Source: Cellvibrio sp. PSBB023 (GTDB lineage Bacteria > Pseudomonadota > Gammaproteobacteria > Pseudomonadales > Cellvibrionaceae). Taken from it: 64,000 nt of DNA. The notes under the pieces are model-generated. The model saw only the letters and a program-made list of their open reading frames with translations. It did no database searches and was not told where the DNA came from. A program made the translations under genes and the position numbers. Of this stretch, positions 7,523 through 16,822 are shown in pieces (position 1 is the stretch's first letter; the number at the start of each line of letters is the position of its first letter). The stretch lies in NCBI RefSeq assembly GCF_002007605.1, contig NZ_CP019799.1, positions 4,581,501 to 4,645,500 of the forward strand. Reading direction: 5' to 3'.

Positions 7523-10500
7523 ATGAAACTTCATAAACTAGCGCTCCTTTTGGGGAGTGCCATGCTGCTTGCTGCCTGTGGTGGTGGCTCCGACAACAAA
7601 GGCAGTGAAATCCCTGCCGGTGTTATCCCCGAGAATGTAAGCCATCCCAACCCAACCATTAATGCCGCTTCCATTGTCTATAACGATATGGCTGTGCATG
7701 ATCCTTCGATCATCAGGGCGGCTGACGGTACGTTTTATGTGTTTGGCTCTCATTTGTCGGTGGCAAAGTCTACTGACTTGATGAGCTGGACCCGTGTGGC
7801 GGATGGAGTAAACGATCAAAACCCGCTATTCAACACCTACTCATCCGAGATTGCTGAAGGCATTGCCTGGACTGATGGTTATATCGGCAACTGGGCGGCC
7901 AATGTCATACAGGCCCCTAATGGCAAATACTGGTTTTACTACAACCACTGCGGCCAAAATAACCCTGAGCTGGTTACCCCGACTGAAGTTTGTTTCCGTC
8001 GTTCGTATTTGGGATTGGCAGAGTCTGACTCCATTGAAGGCCTCTATGTAGATAAGGGGATATTTTTACGGTCTGATTATCGCTCGCCGGAAGAATTTGC
8101 CCTTTTCCCGCTGGATAACGGTCAAACTACCTACAACGGTGCCCGTGATCCGAATGTGATTGACCCCACAACCTTCTACGATAAAAACAACCAGTTGTGG
8201 ATGGTATATGGATCATTCTCCGGTGGTATTTTCATCCTGAAGCTGGACAACAGCACGGGTAAACCCGTCGCCGGCCAAGGCTATGGCAAGAAGCTGACGG
8301 GCGGTGGCTTTGCTGCGGTAGAAGGGCCTTTTGTCGTCTATCACCCGGACGCCGACTACTACTACATGTTCACTTCCATCGCCGGGTATGATGCCGCTGG
8401 TGGCTACAACATTCGCGTCTCTCGCTCCAAAAATCCCGATGGCCCCTATTTGGATGCGGCCGGTAACGACATGGTGCTCGCCAACAGCAATACTGAAACG
8501 CTCAGTAAATATGGCGTGAAGTTAATCGGCGGTTTCAACTTTGTCTCTGAAGTGGGCGATGTGGCCGATAGCTGGGGTTATTTGTCGCCCGGCCACAACT
8601 CTGCCTACTATGATGCTGCTACCAAAAAGACCTTTCTGATCACCCATACCCGCTTCCCGAATCGCGGCGAAGAGCACTCGGTGCGTGTACATGAAATGTG
8701 GGTAAATAAAGATGGTTGGTTGGTCTCTTCGCCGCAGCGCTATGCGCCCATTGAGGGCACCAATATTGTTGATGCCAATGACCTGGTTGGCGATTACCGT
8801 TTTATCAACCACGGTTTGGATTCCAATACAACCGGGCACAATTCCGTTTATATTCGTTTGAACTCAGATCGCACTATTACTGGAGAGGTGAGCGGTTACT
8901 ACCGCCTGTCCGACACTGACAACAAGCGCATCACCCTGGTGTTGGGTAGCGATACCTACGAAGGTGTTATGGCATGGCAGTGGGATGCCGCTGCTGAACG
9001 ACTGGTTCCGACATTCTCGGCAATATCCAGCAAGGGCGTCTCGGTATGGGGATCGCAACTGGAAGCGCGCACTACCGGTGAAAGTATTACTGCCATCAGT
9101 GATGCATTGTCGCTCCCGTCAGAGTATGTAGACCCAACCATGACCTTGCCATTGCGTGGGACTCGCGCCGCGACCATCACCTGGAGCTCAAGTAATCCAT
9201 CTGTTATTAACCTTAAGCGCGATAAAAAAACAGGCCAATTGACCGGGCTTGCTCATGTCAATCGCCCCAGTGCGACGGCGGGTGATCAGGATGTCACTTT
9301 AACGGCAACCATCACGCTGAATGGCCAGACGCAAACCAAGAATCTGGTGGTGAAAGTCCTGGCTTTGCGCTTGGCTCCTGCCACGGTTCAATACAAGTTT
9401 GACGGTGACCTCACCGATGCCAGCGGTAATTTTGCAGCGGCGACCACCACGGGTGATCGAATCGATAATGTCGGCGGTGCAGCTGTTTTCGCGGATGGCC
9501 GTGATGGCCAGGCAGTCAGCCTGAACAACAGCGGTGTGCGCTTGCCTGATGGCATTATCAACAACTACCAATACACCATTTCCTATTGGTTAAAGCCTGC
9601 TGCCAAAACCTGGTTTACCGCCAGCTTCTTTGGTGCCGTAGGTTTTGACTGGATCAGTTTGCCATTGGAAACCTCCTGGGATCAGACCTTCAAGGTATGG
9701 CACATTTCTACAGCTGTGGGAGTGGGCGATACATGGTGCGCATCTGGTGTAGCGCTACCCCTGAATGAGTGGACCCAGGTTACGCTTTCGGTTGATCAGG
9801 GTCTGGCCACGGTTTACATCGACGGCGTGAAGAAGTGCACTGCGAATGGTGTGGTCGACCTGTTTAGCAATAATGTTGGTGTCTTTGGTTTGGGTGTGAA
9901 CTATTGGGATGCACCCTACAACGGTTTGATCGACGATTTTAAAGTTTATAACACCGTACTGACTCCGGAAGAAGTTGGTTTGCGTGAGCCCGGCAGCATG
10001 CCTGTTGCCGATGTGCTTGCTGCTGCCAAGGCAGCCTTGGATCTGGGCGACCTGTCTGGCTTGAAGGGCGATATAGATCTGCCATTGGCGGGTGCTTATG
10101 GTGTAGCTATCAGTTGGTCATCCAGTAAACCAACGGCTATAGATGCCGTGGGTACCATCACTCAGCCCAGTGCAACCGAGCCGGATGCGGAAGCTACTTT
10201 GGTGGCAACCTTGAGTTACGGTGGTGCTACCGAAACCAAAGAGTTTGCGGTTGTAGTGAAATCAAAAGCGCCCCCTGTGCCGCTGGCTGCCTTCTCGTTT
10301 GAGGATGACTTGAGTGAAACCAGCGGTATGTTTGCTGACGGTAGCGTTGTTGGAAATCGCGTAAATGTTGCCGGTGGTTCAGTCAGCTATGTGGATGGCG
10401 CTAAAGGCAAGGCGCTGGTATTGGATGGTTCTTCTGGTGTGTTGTTGCCCGACAACCTGATCAATGATCACTCTTACAGTATCTCGATCTGGTTGAATCT

Positions 10501-10906
10501 GACTGTGGGAACCCAGTACACCCCGGCCTTCTTTGGTTGGGCGACCGATGCCAGTTGGATCAGCGTTGTGCCGCGTGGCCCGGGCGACGCTCAAAACACC
10601 ATGCTCTGGTCGGGTACCGCTTGGTATGACGGCACATTCAACGCCAAAATCCCTGTTGGTAGTTGGACACATCTGGTTATGGTGGTGGAAAAGGGTAAGT
10701 TGACCACCTACATCAATGGCGTTCAAACCTCGAGTATGTCGGGTTTCCCTGATGTGTTCACGCCTGCAGGTGATACGCACTTTGCGCTTGGGGTTAACTA
10801 TTGGGATACGCCCTATAACGGCAAAGTTGATGAGTTGAAAATATATAATGAGATTTTAACGGCTGATGATGTGGCAGTAATTTACGCACAGGATTCCGCA
10901 CAATAA
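7523..10906 (+). CDS. Multidomain GH43 arabinanase lipoprotein with duplicated Ig/LamG units
   Basis: A 1127-residue exported lipoprotein (signal peptide, lipobox LLAAC, Cys19). The GH43 propeller spans about residues 45-410, with Asp60 in VHDP, Asp214 in NVIDP and Glu267 in AVEGP as the triad and His358 in SPGHNS. It resembles long endo-arabinanases of the Bacillus AbnB type, and a small beta domain follows (about 415-520). The rest is a twofold repeat of an atrophied Ig-like module (ITWSSSNPS and ISWSSSKPT segments) and a LamG/concanavalin-like module; both LamG copies end with the signature GVNYWD-x-PYNG. ATG 7523 with GAGAGG at 7510-7515 beats the GTG at 7508. The likely role is surface-anchored attack on arabinan, with the LamG repeats binding polysaccharide. 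Confidence 0.9.
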   Translation: MKLHKLALLLGSAMLLAACGGGSDNKGSEIPAGVIPENVSHPNPTINAASIVYNDMAVHDPSIIRAADGTFYVFGSHLSVAKSTDLMSWTRVADGVNDQNPLFNTYSSEIAEGIAWTDGYIGNWAANVIQAPNGKYWFYYNHCGQNNPELVTPTEVCFRRSYLGLAESDSIEGLYVDKGIFLRSDYRSPEEFALFPLDNGQTTYNGARDPNVIDPTTFYDKNNQLWMVYGSFSGGIFILKLDNSTGKPVAGQGYGKKLTGGGFAAVEGPFVVYHPDADYYYMFTSIAGYDAAGGYNIRVSRSKNPDGPYLDAAGNDMVLANSNTETLSKYGVKLIGGFNFVSEVGDVADSWGYLSPGHNSAYYDAATKKTFLITHTRFPNRGEEHSVRVHEMWVNKDGWLVSSPQRYAPIEGTNIVDANDLVGDYRFINHGLDSNTTGHNSVYIRLNSDRTITGEVSGYYRLSDTDNKRITLVLGSDTYEGVMAWQWDAAAERLVPTFSAISSKGVSVWGSQLEARTTGESITAISDALSLPSEYVDPTMTLPLRGTRAATITWSSSNPSVINLKRDKKTGQLTGLAHVNRPSATAGDQDVTLTATITLNGQTQTKNLVVKVLALRLAPATVQYKFDGDLTDASGNFAAATTTGDRIDNVGGAAVFADGRDGQAVSLNNSGVRLPDGIINNYQYTISYWLKPAAKTWFTASFFGAVGFDWISLPLETSWDQTFKVWHISTAVGVGDTWCASGVALPLNEWTQVTLSVDQGLATVYIDGVKKCTANGVVDLFSNNVGVFGLGVNYWDAPYNGLIDDFKVYNTVLTPEEVGLREPGSMPVADVLAAAKAALDLGDLSGLKGDIDLPLAGAYGVAISWSSSKPTAIDAVGTITQPSATEPDAEATLVATLSYGGATETKEFAVVVKSKAPPVPLAAFSFEDDLSETSGMFADGSVVGNRVNVAGGSVSYVDGAKGKALVLDGSSGVLLPDNLINDHSYSISIWLNLTVGTQYTPAFFGWATDASWISVVPRGPGDAQNTMLWSGTAWYDGTFNAKIPVGSWTHLVMVVEKGKLTTYINGVQTSSMSGFPDVFTPAGDTHFALGVNYWDTPYNGKVDELKIYNEILTADDVAVIYAQDSAQ

Positions 10907-10961
10907 GGTCTATCTGACTTGAATCGTCAGGCGCTGTGAAAGGCGCCTGTTGTTACCCGTG

Positions 10962-10996
10962 AACCCCACCGTTAAACGTGGGGTTTTGTATTTTTT
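10962..10996 (+). terminator. Rho-independent terminator after the GH43 lipoprotein
   Basis: AACCCCAC at 10962-10969 pairs with GTGGGGTT at 10978-10985, followed by TTGTATTTTTT. A second 7-bp hairpin (CAGGCGC/GCGCCTG) lies just upstream at about 10929-10949. Confidence 0.85.
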
Positions 10997-11536
10997 AGGG
11001 CTCAAAATCCAACACAACCAAAAAGAAATCCACAAAAAACTGGCACACTACTAATATTTATATATAATAATACAAATTGATTGGGTGAAATGCTGAAATA
11101 TTGCTGTAATGCCCGTCGTTGCTGATTGTTGTTACTACCCGAGCTATATCCCTTTGTCGTTGGATGGTGTTAGTTTTTTTCCTGACACCGCTTATTGCGC
11201 CGCTAGTATTCGTATTAGCGGCTTTTTTTTGCCTGTTGCTTACCTTTTGACTATAAGTAAAAGGATGGAATTGCGCAGTTTTGGGATATTTTGTGATGGT
11301 TTTCACATTGCAGGGGGTGAATGCTTATTTTTTATTGTTTTTTTGCCTAACCAGAATATTGGAAATAGCAATTCCCGATATTGGCCTATACTAGTTGATC
11401 AGTGGTTTTATCGTAACTAAAAGATAAATAGTCGTTTTGCAAAGAGCATCAACCCTTCTTTGTCTGACAATTTATCCGGTGGTGAGGTTGCCCTGGATCA
11501 TAAGCGACATAAGAAAAATTATCTGGAGAGCCTGGT
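10997..11536. other. Gene-poor intergenic region with an isolated terminator-like hairpin
   Basis: About 540 bp with no convincing gene. It contains an AT-rich promoter-like stretch around 11050-11075 and an orphan hairpin with T tract at 11199-11230. A short palindrome TTGTCTGACAA at 11460-11470 lies 67 bp upstream of the chemoreceptor gene. The hairpin sits about 200 bp beyond the previous terminator, so a short untranslated transcript between them is possible. Confidence 0.4.
11199..11230 (+). terminator. Orphan terminator-like hairpin
   Basis: GCCGCTA at 11199-11205 pairs with TAGCGGC at 11216-11222 and is followed by eight T residues. No coding gene ends here on the plus strand, so it may end a small RNA or act as a backup terminator. 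Confidence 0.65.
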
Positions 11537-13075
11537 GTGAATAATTTATCGCTCAAATTAAAAATCCTCCTGAGTGTGACGCTCAGCTGTGTGGCTGCGG
11601 TGGTTGCCACGGCAATAGTGACCGCCCAGTCAGGTATCGAGACGGCGCGCGATACCATCATTAAAGACACCCAAACGCTTGCCCAGGTATTGGGTGAGGC
11701 GAGTGTAGGGGCAATTACCTTCGACGACACGGCAACCGTATCCGCGTCGCTCAATGCGTTAAAGCTCAGCCCGCGTGTGGTTTCGGCGGCTATTTACAGT
11801 GGCGGGAAGCCCTTTGCCTGGTATGTACAGGGCGCGAGCGAAATAGAAGCCAAAAGCCGTGTGGCGCAACAGGCACCGGCCGTGGGCATGGTTGAGAAGG
11901 ATGGTCGCCTGACCATTACCGAGGCGATCAAGTCTGATGGCCAAAACCTGGCCTACATCTCCATGGTGATTGATATGGCCGAGGTGCAAGCCATTGTGGC
12001 TCAGGCGTTCAATCGCTCGCTGGTGGTGGTGATTGTGCTCAGTTTGCTGGCACTGGCGGTGTCTTACGCGGTGCAAAAAAGTATTGTGGGGCCAATCAAC
12101 AATATCGTGGATGCCCTGCGCAATATCTCTGAAGGTGAAGGGGACCTTACACGTCGCCTGCCGGTATCCGGTCGCGATGAAGTGGCCGAGTTGGCAAGTT
12201 GTTTCAACCGCTTTGTCGAGCGTTTGCAGGGCATTATTGGCAACGTGATCCACACCGCCGCCAGTGTGCGGAAGGATGCGCAATTGCTGTCATCCACCGC
12301 GCGTGAAAATGAATTGGCCATCCAGCATCAACAAAATGAAATCCAACAAATTGTTACTGCTATTCGCGAGATGGCAGCCGTGGTTGATAACGTCAGCCAA
12401 AGCGTGAGCGAAACGGCGAACCAATCGCAGCAAGCGGACAGTGCGGCGGCATCGGGCAAACAAACCGTGGCATTGACCATGGGGCAAATCCAATCGCTCT
12501 CTAACGATATTAAAACGGCAGCGGGTGTGATTGATCAGTTGCAGCAGGAAACCCAAAGCATTGGTTCAGTGCTGGATGTGATTCGCGGTATTGCCGAGCA
12601 AACCAATTTGCTGGCATTGAACGCGGCGATTGAAGCGGCGCGCGCTGGCGAGCAAGGGCGTGGTTTTGCGGTGGTGGCCGATGAGGTGCGCACACTGGCA
12701 TCGCGCACCCAAACCTCAACCACTGAAATTCGCGAGATGATCGAGCGTTTGCAATCTGGCTCGCACAAAGCGGTAGAGATGATGTCGGCGGGTAATGCAC
12801 AGGCCGGTGCGTCAGTGGAGCAGGCGGGTCAAGCGAGTGTATCGCTGGAAAATATTACCTCCATTGTCAGTGTGATTCGCGATCGCACCAACCAAATTGC
12901 TGCAGCATCGGAGCAGCAAAGTGCGGCCACTCGTCAAATCGAGAAAAACGTACAGCGTATTTCCACTGTTGCAGTGGAATCAGCACAAAGCTCCAGTCGC
13001 ATTTGTACCAACACCGAGCATTTGGCTGCAGCAGCAGATCAGCTTTCCGAACTCGTTAGTCGTTTCCGTGTATAA
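11537..13075 (+). CDS. Methyl-accepting chemotaxis protein with CHASE8-like sensor
   Basis: A 512-residue inner-membrane chemoreceptor. TM1 is at about residues 8-30, and a periplasmic sensor (about 35-140, with [18 protein letters not shown] and a VVSAAIY segment) looks like a CHASE8 domain. TM2 is at 161-178 and HAMP at about 180-233 ([10 protein letters not shown]). The signalling domain has the highly conserved hairpin tip [19 protein letters not shown] near 353-371. It starts with GTG at 11537 after GGAGAG. The small exported cysteine protein begins 18 bp downstream with its own ribosome site and is followed by a terminator, so the two look co-transcribed. The stimulus is unknown; the small protein could be a periplasmic partner. 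Confidence 0.92.
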   Translation: MNNLSLKLKILLSVTLSCVAAVVATAIVTAQSGIETARDTIIKDTQTLAQVLGEASVGAITFDDTATVSASLNALKLSPRVVSAAIYSGGKPFAWYVQGASEIEAKSRVAQQAPAVGMVEKDGRLTITEAIKSDGQNLAYISMVIDMAEVQAIVAQAFNRSLVVVIVLSLLALAVSYAVQKSIVGPINNIVDALRNISEGEGDLTRRLPVSGRDEVAELASCFNRFVERLQGIIGNVIHTAASVRKDAQLLSSTARENELAIQHQQNEIQQIVTAIREMAAVVDNVSQSVSETANQSQQADSAAASGKQTVALTMGQIQSLSNDIKTAAGVIDQLQQETQSIGSVLDVIRGIAEQTNLLALNAAIEAARAGEQGRGFAVVADEVRTLASRTQTSTTEIREMIERLQSGSHKAVEMMSAGNAQAGASVEQAGQASVSLENITSIVSVIRDRTNQIAAASEQQSAATRQIEKNVQRISTVAVESAQSSSRICTNTEHLAAAADQLSELVSRFRV

Positions 13076-13093
13076 ATCCAGAGGTGATAAATA

Positions 13094-13384
13094 ATGAATA
13101 AATACCTGGTTGCTTTTGCACTGACAACAACCCTGTCCAGTGGTGCTTATGCCTGTAGCAAGCCGTCTGTTAAACCGGAATTTCCGGACCCGCAAACGGC
13201 AGTGAGTGCGCAGATGGTAAAAGCGAACAATGAAGTAAAAACCTACGTTAAAGAAGTGCAGGATTATTTAGGTTGCGCAGGTTTAAGCCGCTCCGTCGAG
13301 AAGAAAGAGCTGGATGAACTCAAAGCCTACGCTGAAAGTTTTAACGAAGTTATTCGCGCATACAAAGCCAAAGGCGGCGGTTGA
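13094..13384 (+). CDS. Small exported two-cysteine protein of unknown function (paralogue 2)
   Basis: 96 residues with a cleavable signal peptide (AYA before Cys21). The mature protein shares with the 4042 product the Cys-x-Lys-Pro start, KPE-x-PD, the AQMVKANN block, QDY-x-GCAG around Cys61, and EKKELDELK. The 40-residue spacing of the two cysteines is identical. ATG 13094 follows GAGGTG at 13081-13086. It sits 18 bp after the chemoreceptor gene and is closed by a strong terminator. The family is not recognised; a periplasmic role is inferred. Confidence 0.82.
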   Translation: MNKYLVAFALTTTLSSGAYACSKPSVKPEFPDPQTAVSAQMVKANNEVKTYVKEVQDYLGCAGLSRSVEKKELDELKAYAESFNEVIRAYKAKGGG

Positions 13385-13397
13385 TTACTGCTCCTCA

Positions 13398-13432
13398 AAT
13401 CTCCCTCCACGAATGGAGGGAGATTCTTCTTA
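13398..13432 (+). terminator. Rho-independent terminator after small exported protein
   Basis: A perfect 12-bp stem (AATCTCCCTCCA 13398-13409 with TGGAGGGAGATT 13414-13425), loop CGAA, then a short T-rich run. Confidence 0.85.
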
Positions 13433-13562
13433 TCTGCTCACAAGCAAGCCCTGATCATTCCTGCACGTTCGTTTTCCCCCATCAGTCATTGAAACCTGCT
13501 TCCATTTCACGCGTCCGGTAAAAAATACACTGGGCCCATGGCTTTGCTGCGACGATAAATTT

Positions 13563-13575
13563 TGGTCTTATTGTA
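13563..13575 (+). promoter_or_regulatory. Weaker operator-like site upstream of the TonB receptor
   Basis: TGGTCTTATTGTA matches 10 of 13 positions of the suggested consensus T[T/A]GTC[T/A]TA[C/T]AATA. It lies 390 bp upstream of the start codon. Confidence 0.3.
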
Positions 13576-13781
13576 ATATTAAATATAAGTCCATTTGTGT
13601 CCTCTCTCGCGGTGAAAAGTCATCGGCAGCTATGACATGCGCTCGGCTGTATCCTGTATAAAACAAGCATTTAGGTAATCATTGGCGTCAAAAGTGCTAC
13701 TTTTGGTAATGCTTTTTTGTTTTTACGTGAAAAATGCTTTTCATTAGTTGACGATTTTTGGGGCGAAGCATAGTATTTTAA

Positions 13782-13794
13782 TTGTCTTACAATA
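13782..13794 (+). promoter_or_regulatory. Operator-like site TTGTCTTACAATA
   Basis: It matches every position of the consensus derived from the sites at 7346, 7436 and 61969, and lies about 170 bp upstream of the receptor gene. Confidence 0.45.
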
Positions 13795-13965
13795 TGCCTA
13801 ATAAATAGTGGTGACCAATATCTGTAATAGCTCGCCATCACCTGCGGATAAACACAACTCCACGCAAGGCTAAGACAAAACCCCAAGAACACCGTTTTTA
13901 ATAATAACAATCGCCGCCATCCGGACACGCCGGAAAAAAGACGCGATTGACCACGGGAGATCGTC

Positions 13966-16584
13966 ATGTTCAAGAAAAAAACACTCAGCTTATCAATTGC
14001 AATGATTGCGGCTCTGGGCTCGTCCTATGTGGCTGTAGCGCAAGAAGACCAACTTGAAGAAGTGGTTGTGACGGGGATTCGCAGTTCTGTTACCGAGGCA
14101 CTGGATATTAAGCGCAACAATCTGCAAGTTGTAGATTCAATCGTTGCAGAAGATATAGGTAAACTGCCAGATAACAGCGTAGCTGCTGCATTACAGCGTG
14201 TTCCGGGTGTACAAATTACGCGTTCCAACGGCGAAGCTTCTGGTGTAGTTGTTCGTGGGTTACCAAATGTAGTAACCACTTTGAATGGCCGTAACATTTT
14301 CACCACCACTGGGCGCGGCGTAGCCTTGGCTGATATTCCCGCTGATTTGTTGCAACGTGTTGATGTGAAAAAATCTTCCAGTGCCAGCGATATTGAAGGC
14401 GGTGTTGCAGGCTTGGTTGATGTGCGTCTGCGTCGCCCATTTGATTTTGATGGCGGTTTGACCGTTGCTGGTGGTATTCGCGGTGAGTATAGCGAGCAAT
14501 CAGATTCTATTAGCCCGATTGGTAGTGTGACAGTGAACAACAATTGGAGTACGGCCTCGGGTGATATGGGGGTGATGTTCAGTGTGTCATCGCAAGACCG
14601 TAAATATATGGAGCATGTTAGTTTTAACGTAGCACCAGACGCCGTTACCATTACTGACCCACGCTCTGCACCTTTGAATGTTGCTGATCAACCTTCACTG
14701 ATTCCTGGTGTAATAGGTTCTTATTACAATCATGGTGATCGAAATCGCACATCCGCAAACCTCGCGTTCCAATTTTCTCCTGATGCTTCATCACAATACT
14801 ATGCAGAAGCTTTCTGGATTGGTTATGACTCTGAATCGGAATTGAACTTCTGGGTGCCTTTGCCTTCTTGGGGTGGTTTTTCTGGTTATGTATCTGAATA
14901 CAAACCTGGAACCAATGTTGCAAAAACATTTGTCCGCGATAATTTCCCCGGTACTATCAGCAGTAACCAAGCGTTTGGCAATGAGTCCGATACCATGCAA
15001 GTTGCTGTGGGTGGACAGTGGGAGACCGATAAGCTAACTATCAAATCAGATTTGGCTTACACCGAGAGCCAAGGTAAAAATCGCGGTTTTATTTTGGATA
15101 CAGCCTTTTTTGCGGAAAAAATTATTTATGACTTTTCTGCGGGCGGTACTGGTGCAACAGATGTATCCATTTTGAATGGCGATGGCACAGCCTTCGATCT
15201 GCTTGATCCAAGTAAATACGAATTATGGCAGTACTTTGATAGCCGTGGCCAACAAGATAGCGATGATATCTCCTTAAGCACCGATGTTAATTATTCATTA
15301 GCAGATACCGGCTTTACCTCGATAGATGCAGGTTTCCGTTTGAGTCAGCGCAATGCAAAAAATAACGCCGCCGATACCGGTGGTCGCTTCAGACAAAATA
15401 TTTTATTTATGTCTGACTATGATGGTATGGCTTACAAAACACCAAATGATTTGTTGAGTAGTGAAGTAAACCTTACTACTACGCAGTGGTTGACACCTGA
15501 TCGTGATTACATCTACAACAACCGTGCACAAATTCGTGTTGATATGGGTTATTCAGCAGAAGAACCTGAATTCTTGCCGGGCAATTTTTTCGATGATCAG
15601 GAAAATAACTACGCTGTTTACGGTAAGGCGAATTACGCGACTGAGGTCGCTGGTATGCCGTTGGATGGTGAGTTGGGTGTTCGTGTTGTTAAACTGGAAT
15701 CAAAACTGAATGGCTTTGGTGTATCTACTGACGTTAGTTCAACCGAAGTTCTGCCTAGTGTGAATGCACGGTTAGCATTGCGAGATGATTTATATCTTCG
15801 CGCAACTGCTGGTAAAACCATCACTCGTCCTGACTTTGTACAATTAAATCCGCTGACCAATTACTTCGAGCCGACAGATACTACGGCAGCAACCGGCAAC
15901 GGCGGTAATCCAAACTTGGAAGCAGTGGAGTCAGTTAACTATGATTTGTCGCTTGAGTGGTATTTTGCTGATTCAAGCTCTTTAAGTGCAACAGTATTTG
16001 CGCGTGATCTTGACGGTTACATTCAAACTTATTCTGAAGTTGAGGCTCGCAATGGTCGTGAGTACCTGGTTAGCCGCCCACGTAATACAGGTAAAGGCAA
16101 TCTGGATGGTATTGAATTGTCCTATACCCAATTCTTTACTGAATTGCCCGGGTTTTGGTCTGGTTTTGGTGTTCAGTTGAATACCACCTTTATGGATGGC
16201 GAAAGTGAATCTCCCATCACTAATAAAATGCAAAATCTGGCTAACGTATCTGATGAATCTTACAATGCCGTCTTGATGTATGAACAAGATGGATTGTCCG
16301 CTCGGTTGGCTTATAACTGGCGCAGTGAGTTCTTTCTTAGTTTTAACGAAGGTGGTGCACAGCCCGGTAAATCAGTTGTCGTAAAAGATGAAGAAACTCT
16401 CGATTTTTCTATCTCTTATGACTTGACCGAAAACCTGACAGTATTCACCGATGCAACCAATCTGTTGAATGATCCGTACAAAAACTGGTTTGGTGGCGAT
16501 TCATCTGCTGACGAGTCGCTTTATCCTCGCGATATAGTGGCACGTGAGCGTACTTTTTCTGTCGGTGTTCGTTTCAGTATGTGA
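13966..16584 (+). CDS. TonB-dependent receptor, Xanthomonas/Caulobacter oligosaccharide type
   Basis: An 872-residue outer-membrane receptor with signal peptide (cleavage near AVAQED), EEVVVTGIRSSV, the plug signature EDIGKLPDNSVAAALQRVPGVQI and a barrel ending in RFSM. It is paralogous to the receptor at 4424 (shared RVDV-x-K and EGGVAG/EGGIAG plug blocks). It lies between the GH43/chemoreceptor block and the GH127/146 gene and has operator-like sites upstream, so arabino-oligosaccharide uptake is the best inference. A terminator separates it from the next gene. Confidence 0.93.
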   Translation: MFKKKTLSLSIAMIAALGSSYVAVAQEDQLEEVVVTGIRSSVTEALDIKRNNLQVVDSIVAEDIGKLPDNSVAAALQRVPGVQITRSNGEASGVVVRGLPNVVTTLNGRNIFTTTGRGVALADIPADLLQRVDVKKSSSASDIEGGVAGLVDVRLRRPFDFDGGLTVAGGIRGEYSEQSDSISPIGSVTVNNNWSTASGDMGVMFSVSSQDRKYMEHVSFNVAPDAVTITDPRSAPLNVADQPSLIPGVIGSYYNHGDRNRTSANLAFQFSPDASSQYYAEAFWIGYDSESELNFWVPLPSWGGFSGYVSEYKPGTNVAKTFVRDNFPGTISSNQAFGNESDTMQVAVGGQWETDKLTIKSDLAYTESQGKNRGFILDTAFFAEKIIYDFSAGGTGATDVSILNGDGTAFDLLDPSKYELWQYFDSRGQQDSDDISLSTDVNYSLADTGFTSIDAGFRLSQRNAKNNAADTGGRFRQNILFMSDYDGMAYKTPNDLLSSEVNLTTTQWLTPDRDYIYNNRAQIRVDMGYSAEEPEFLPGNFFDDQENNYAVYGKANYATEVAGMPLDGELGVRVVKLESKLNGFGVSTDVSSTEVLPSVNARLALRDDLYLRATAGKTITRPDFVQLNPLTNYFEPTDTTAATGNGGNPNLEAVESVNYDLSLEWYFADSSSLSATVFARDLDGYIQTYSEVEARNGREYLVSRPRNTGKGNLDGIELSYTQFFTELPGFWSGFGVQLNTTFMDGESESPITNKMQNLANVSDESYNAVLMYEQDGLSARLAYNWRSEFFLSFNEGGAQPGKSVVVKDEETLDFSISYDLTENLTVFTDATNLLNDPYKNWFGGDSSADESLYPRDIVARERTFSVGVRFSM

Positions 16585-16654
16585 TGAGTTGCTAAATCAA
16601 AAAAGTGGTTACAATAATGTGATCTTCTTTTAGTTTCATTGCGGTCTTGCCCTT

Positions 16655-16688
16655 AAGCCCCGCCTTTATCGGCGGGGCTTTTTATTTC
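16655..16688 (+). terminator. Rho-independent terminator after TonB receptor
   Basis: A perfect 10-bp GC-rich stem (AAGCCCCGCC 16655-16664 with GGCGGGGCTT 16671-16680) followed by a T tract. Confidence 0.92.
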
Positions 16689-16822
16689 TCTTATATTGAA
16701 ACTCCTACGTTGTTGGTGCATGAGATGCTTTTGCAGTGTTTAAAAAGTTAAGTAAAGCCCGATATTTATAATTGATAAGTAGTATATTCCCGCTTTTGGG
16801 ATAACTTATTGTGGTGGATTTT

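Larger units (their letters stand above)
13433..13965. promoter_or_regulatory. Long leader/promoter region of the second arabinan TonB receptor
   Basis: A 533-bp stretch without a convincing gene. It contains two sites related to the operator-like motif seen at other arabinan promoters: TGGTCTTATTGTA (13563-13575) and TTGTCTTACAATA (13782-13794). A small hairpin CAAAAGT-GCT-ACTTTTG lies near 13687-13703. Confidence 0.5.

Noticed and set aside
11109..11420. Plus-strand open frame of 103 codons in the intergenic region
   Set aside because: It reads straight through an orphan terminator hairpin with eight T residues, has no good ribosome site, and the product is aromatic-rich without motif.
13671..13973. 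Minus-strand open frame of 100 codons in the receptor leader
   Set aside because: It overlaps operator-like sites and the receptor start; composition is not protein-like.
14025..14651. Minus-strand open frame of 208 codons
   Set aside because: Antisense to the TonB receptor at 13966 with low-complexity Ser/Thr-rich product; shadow.
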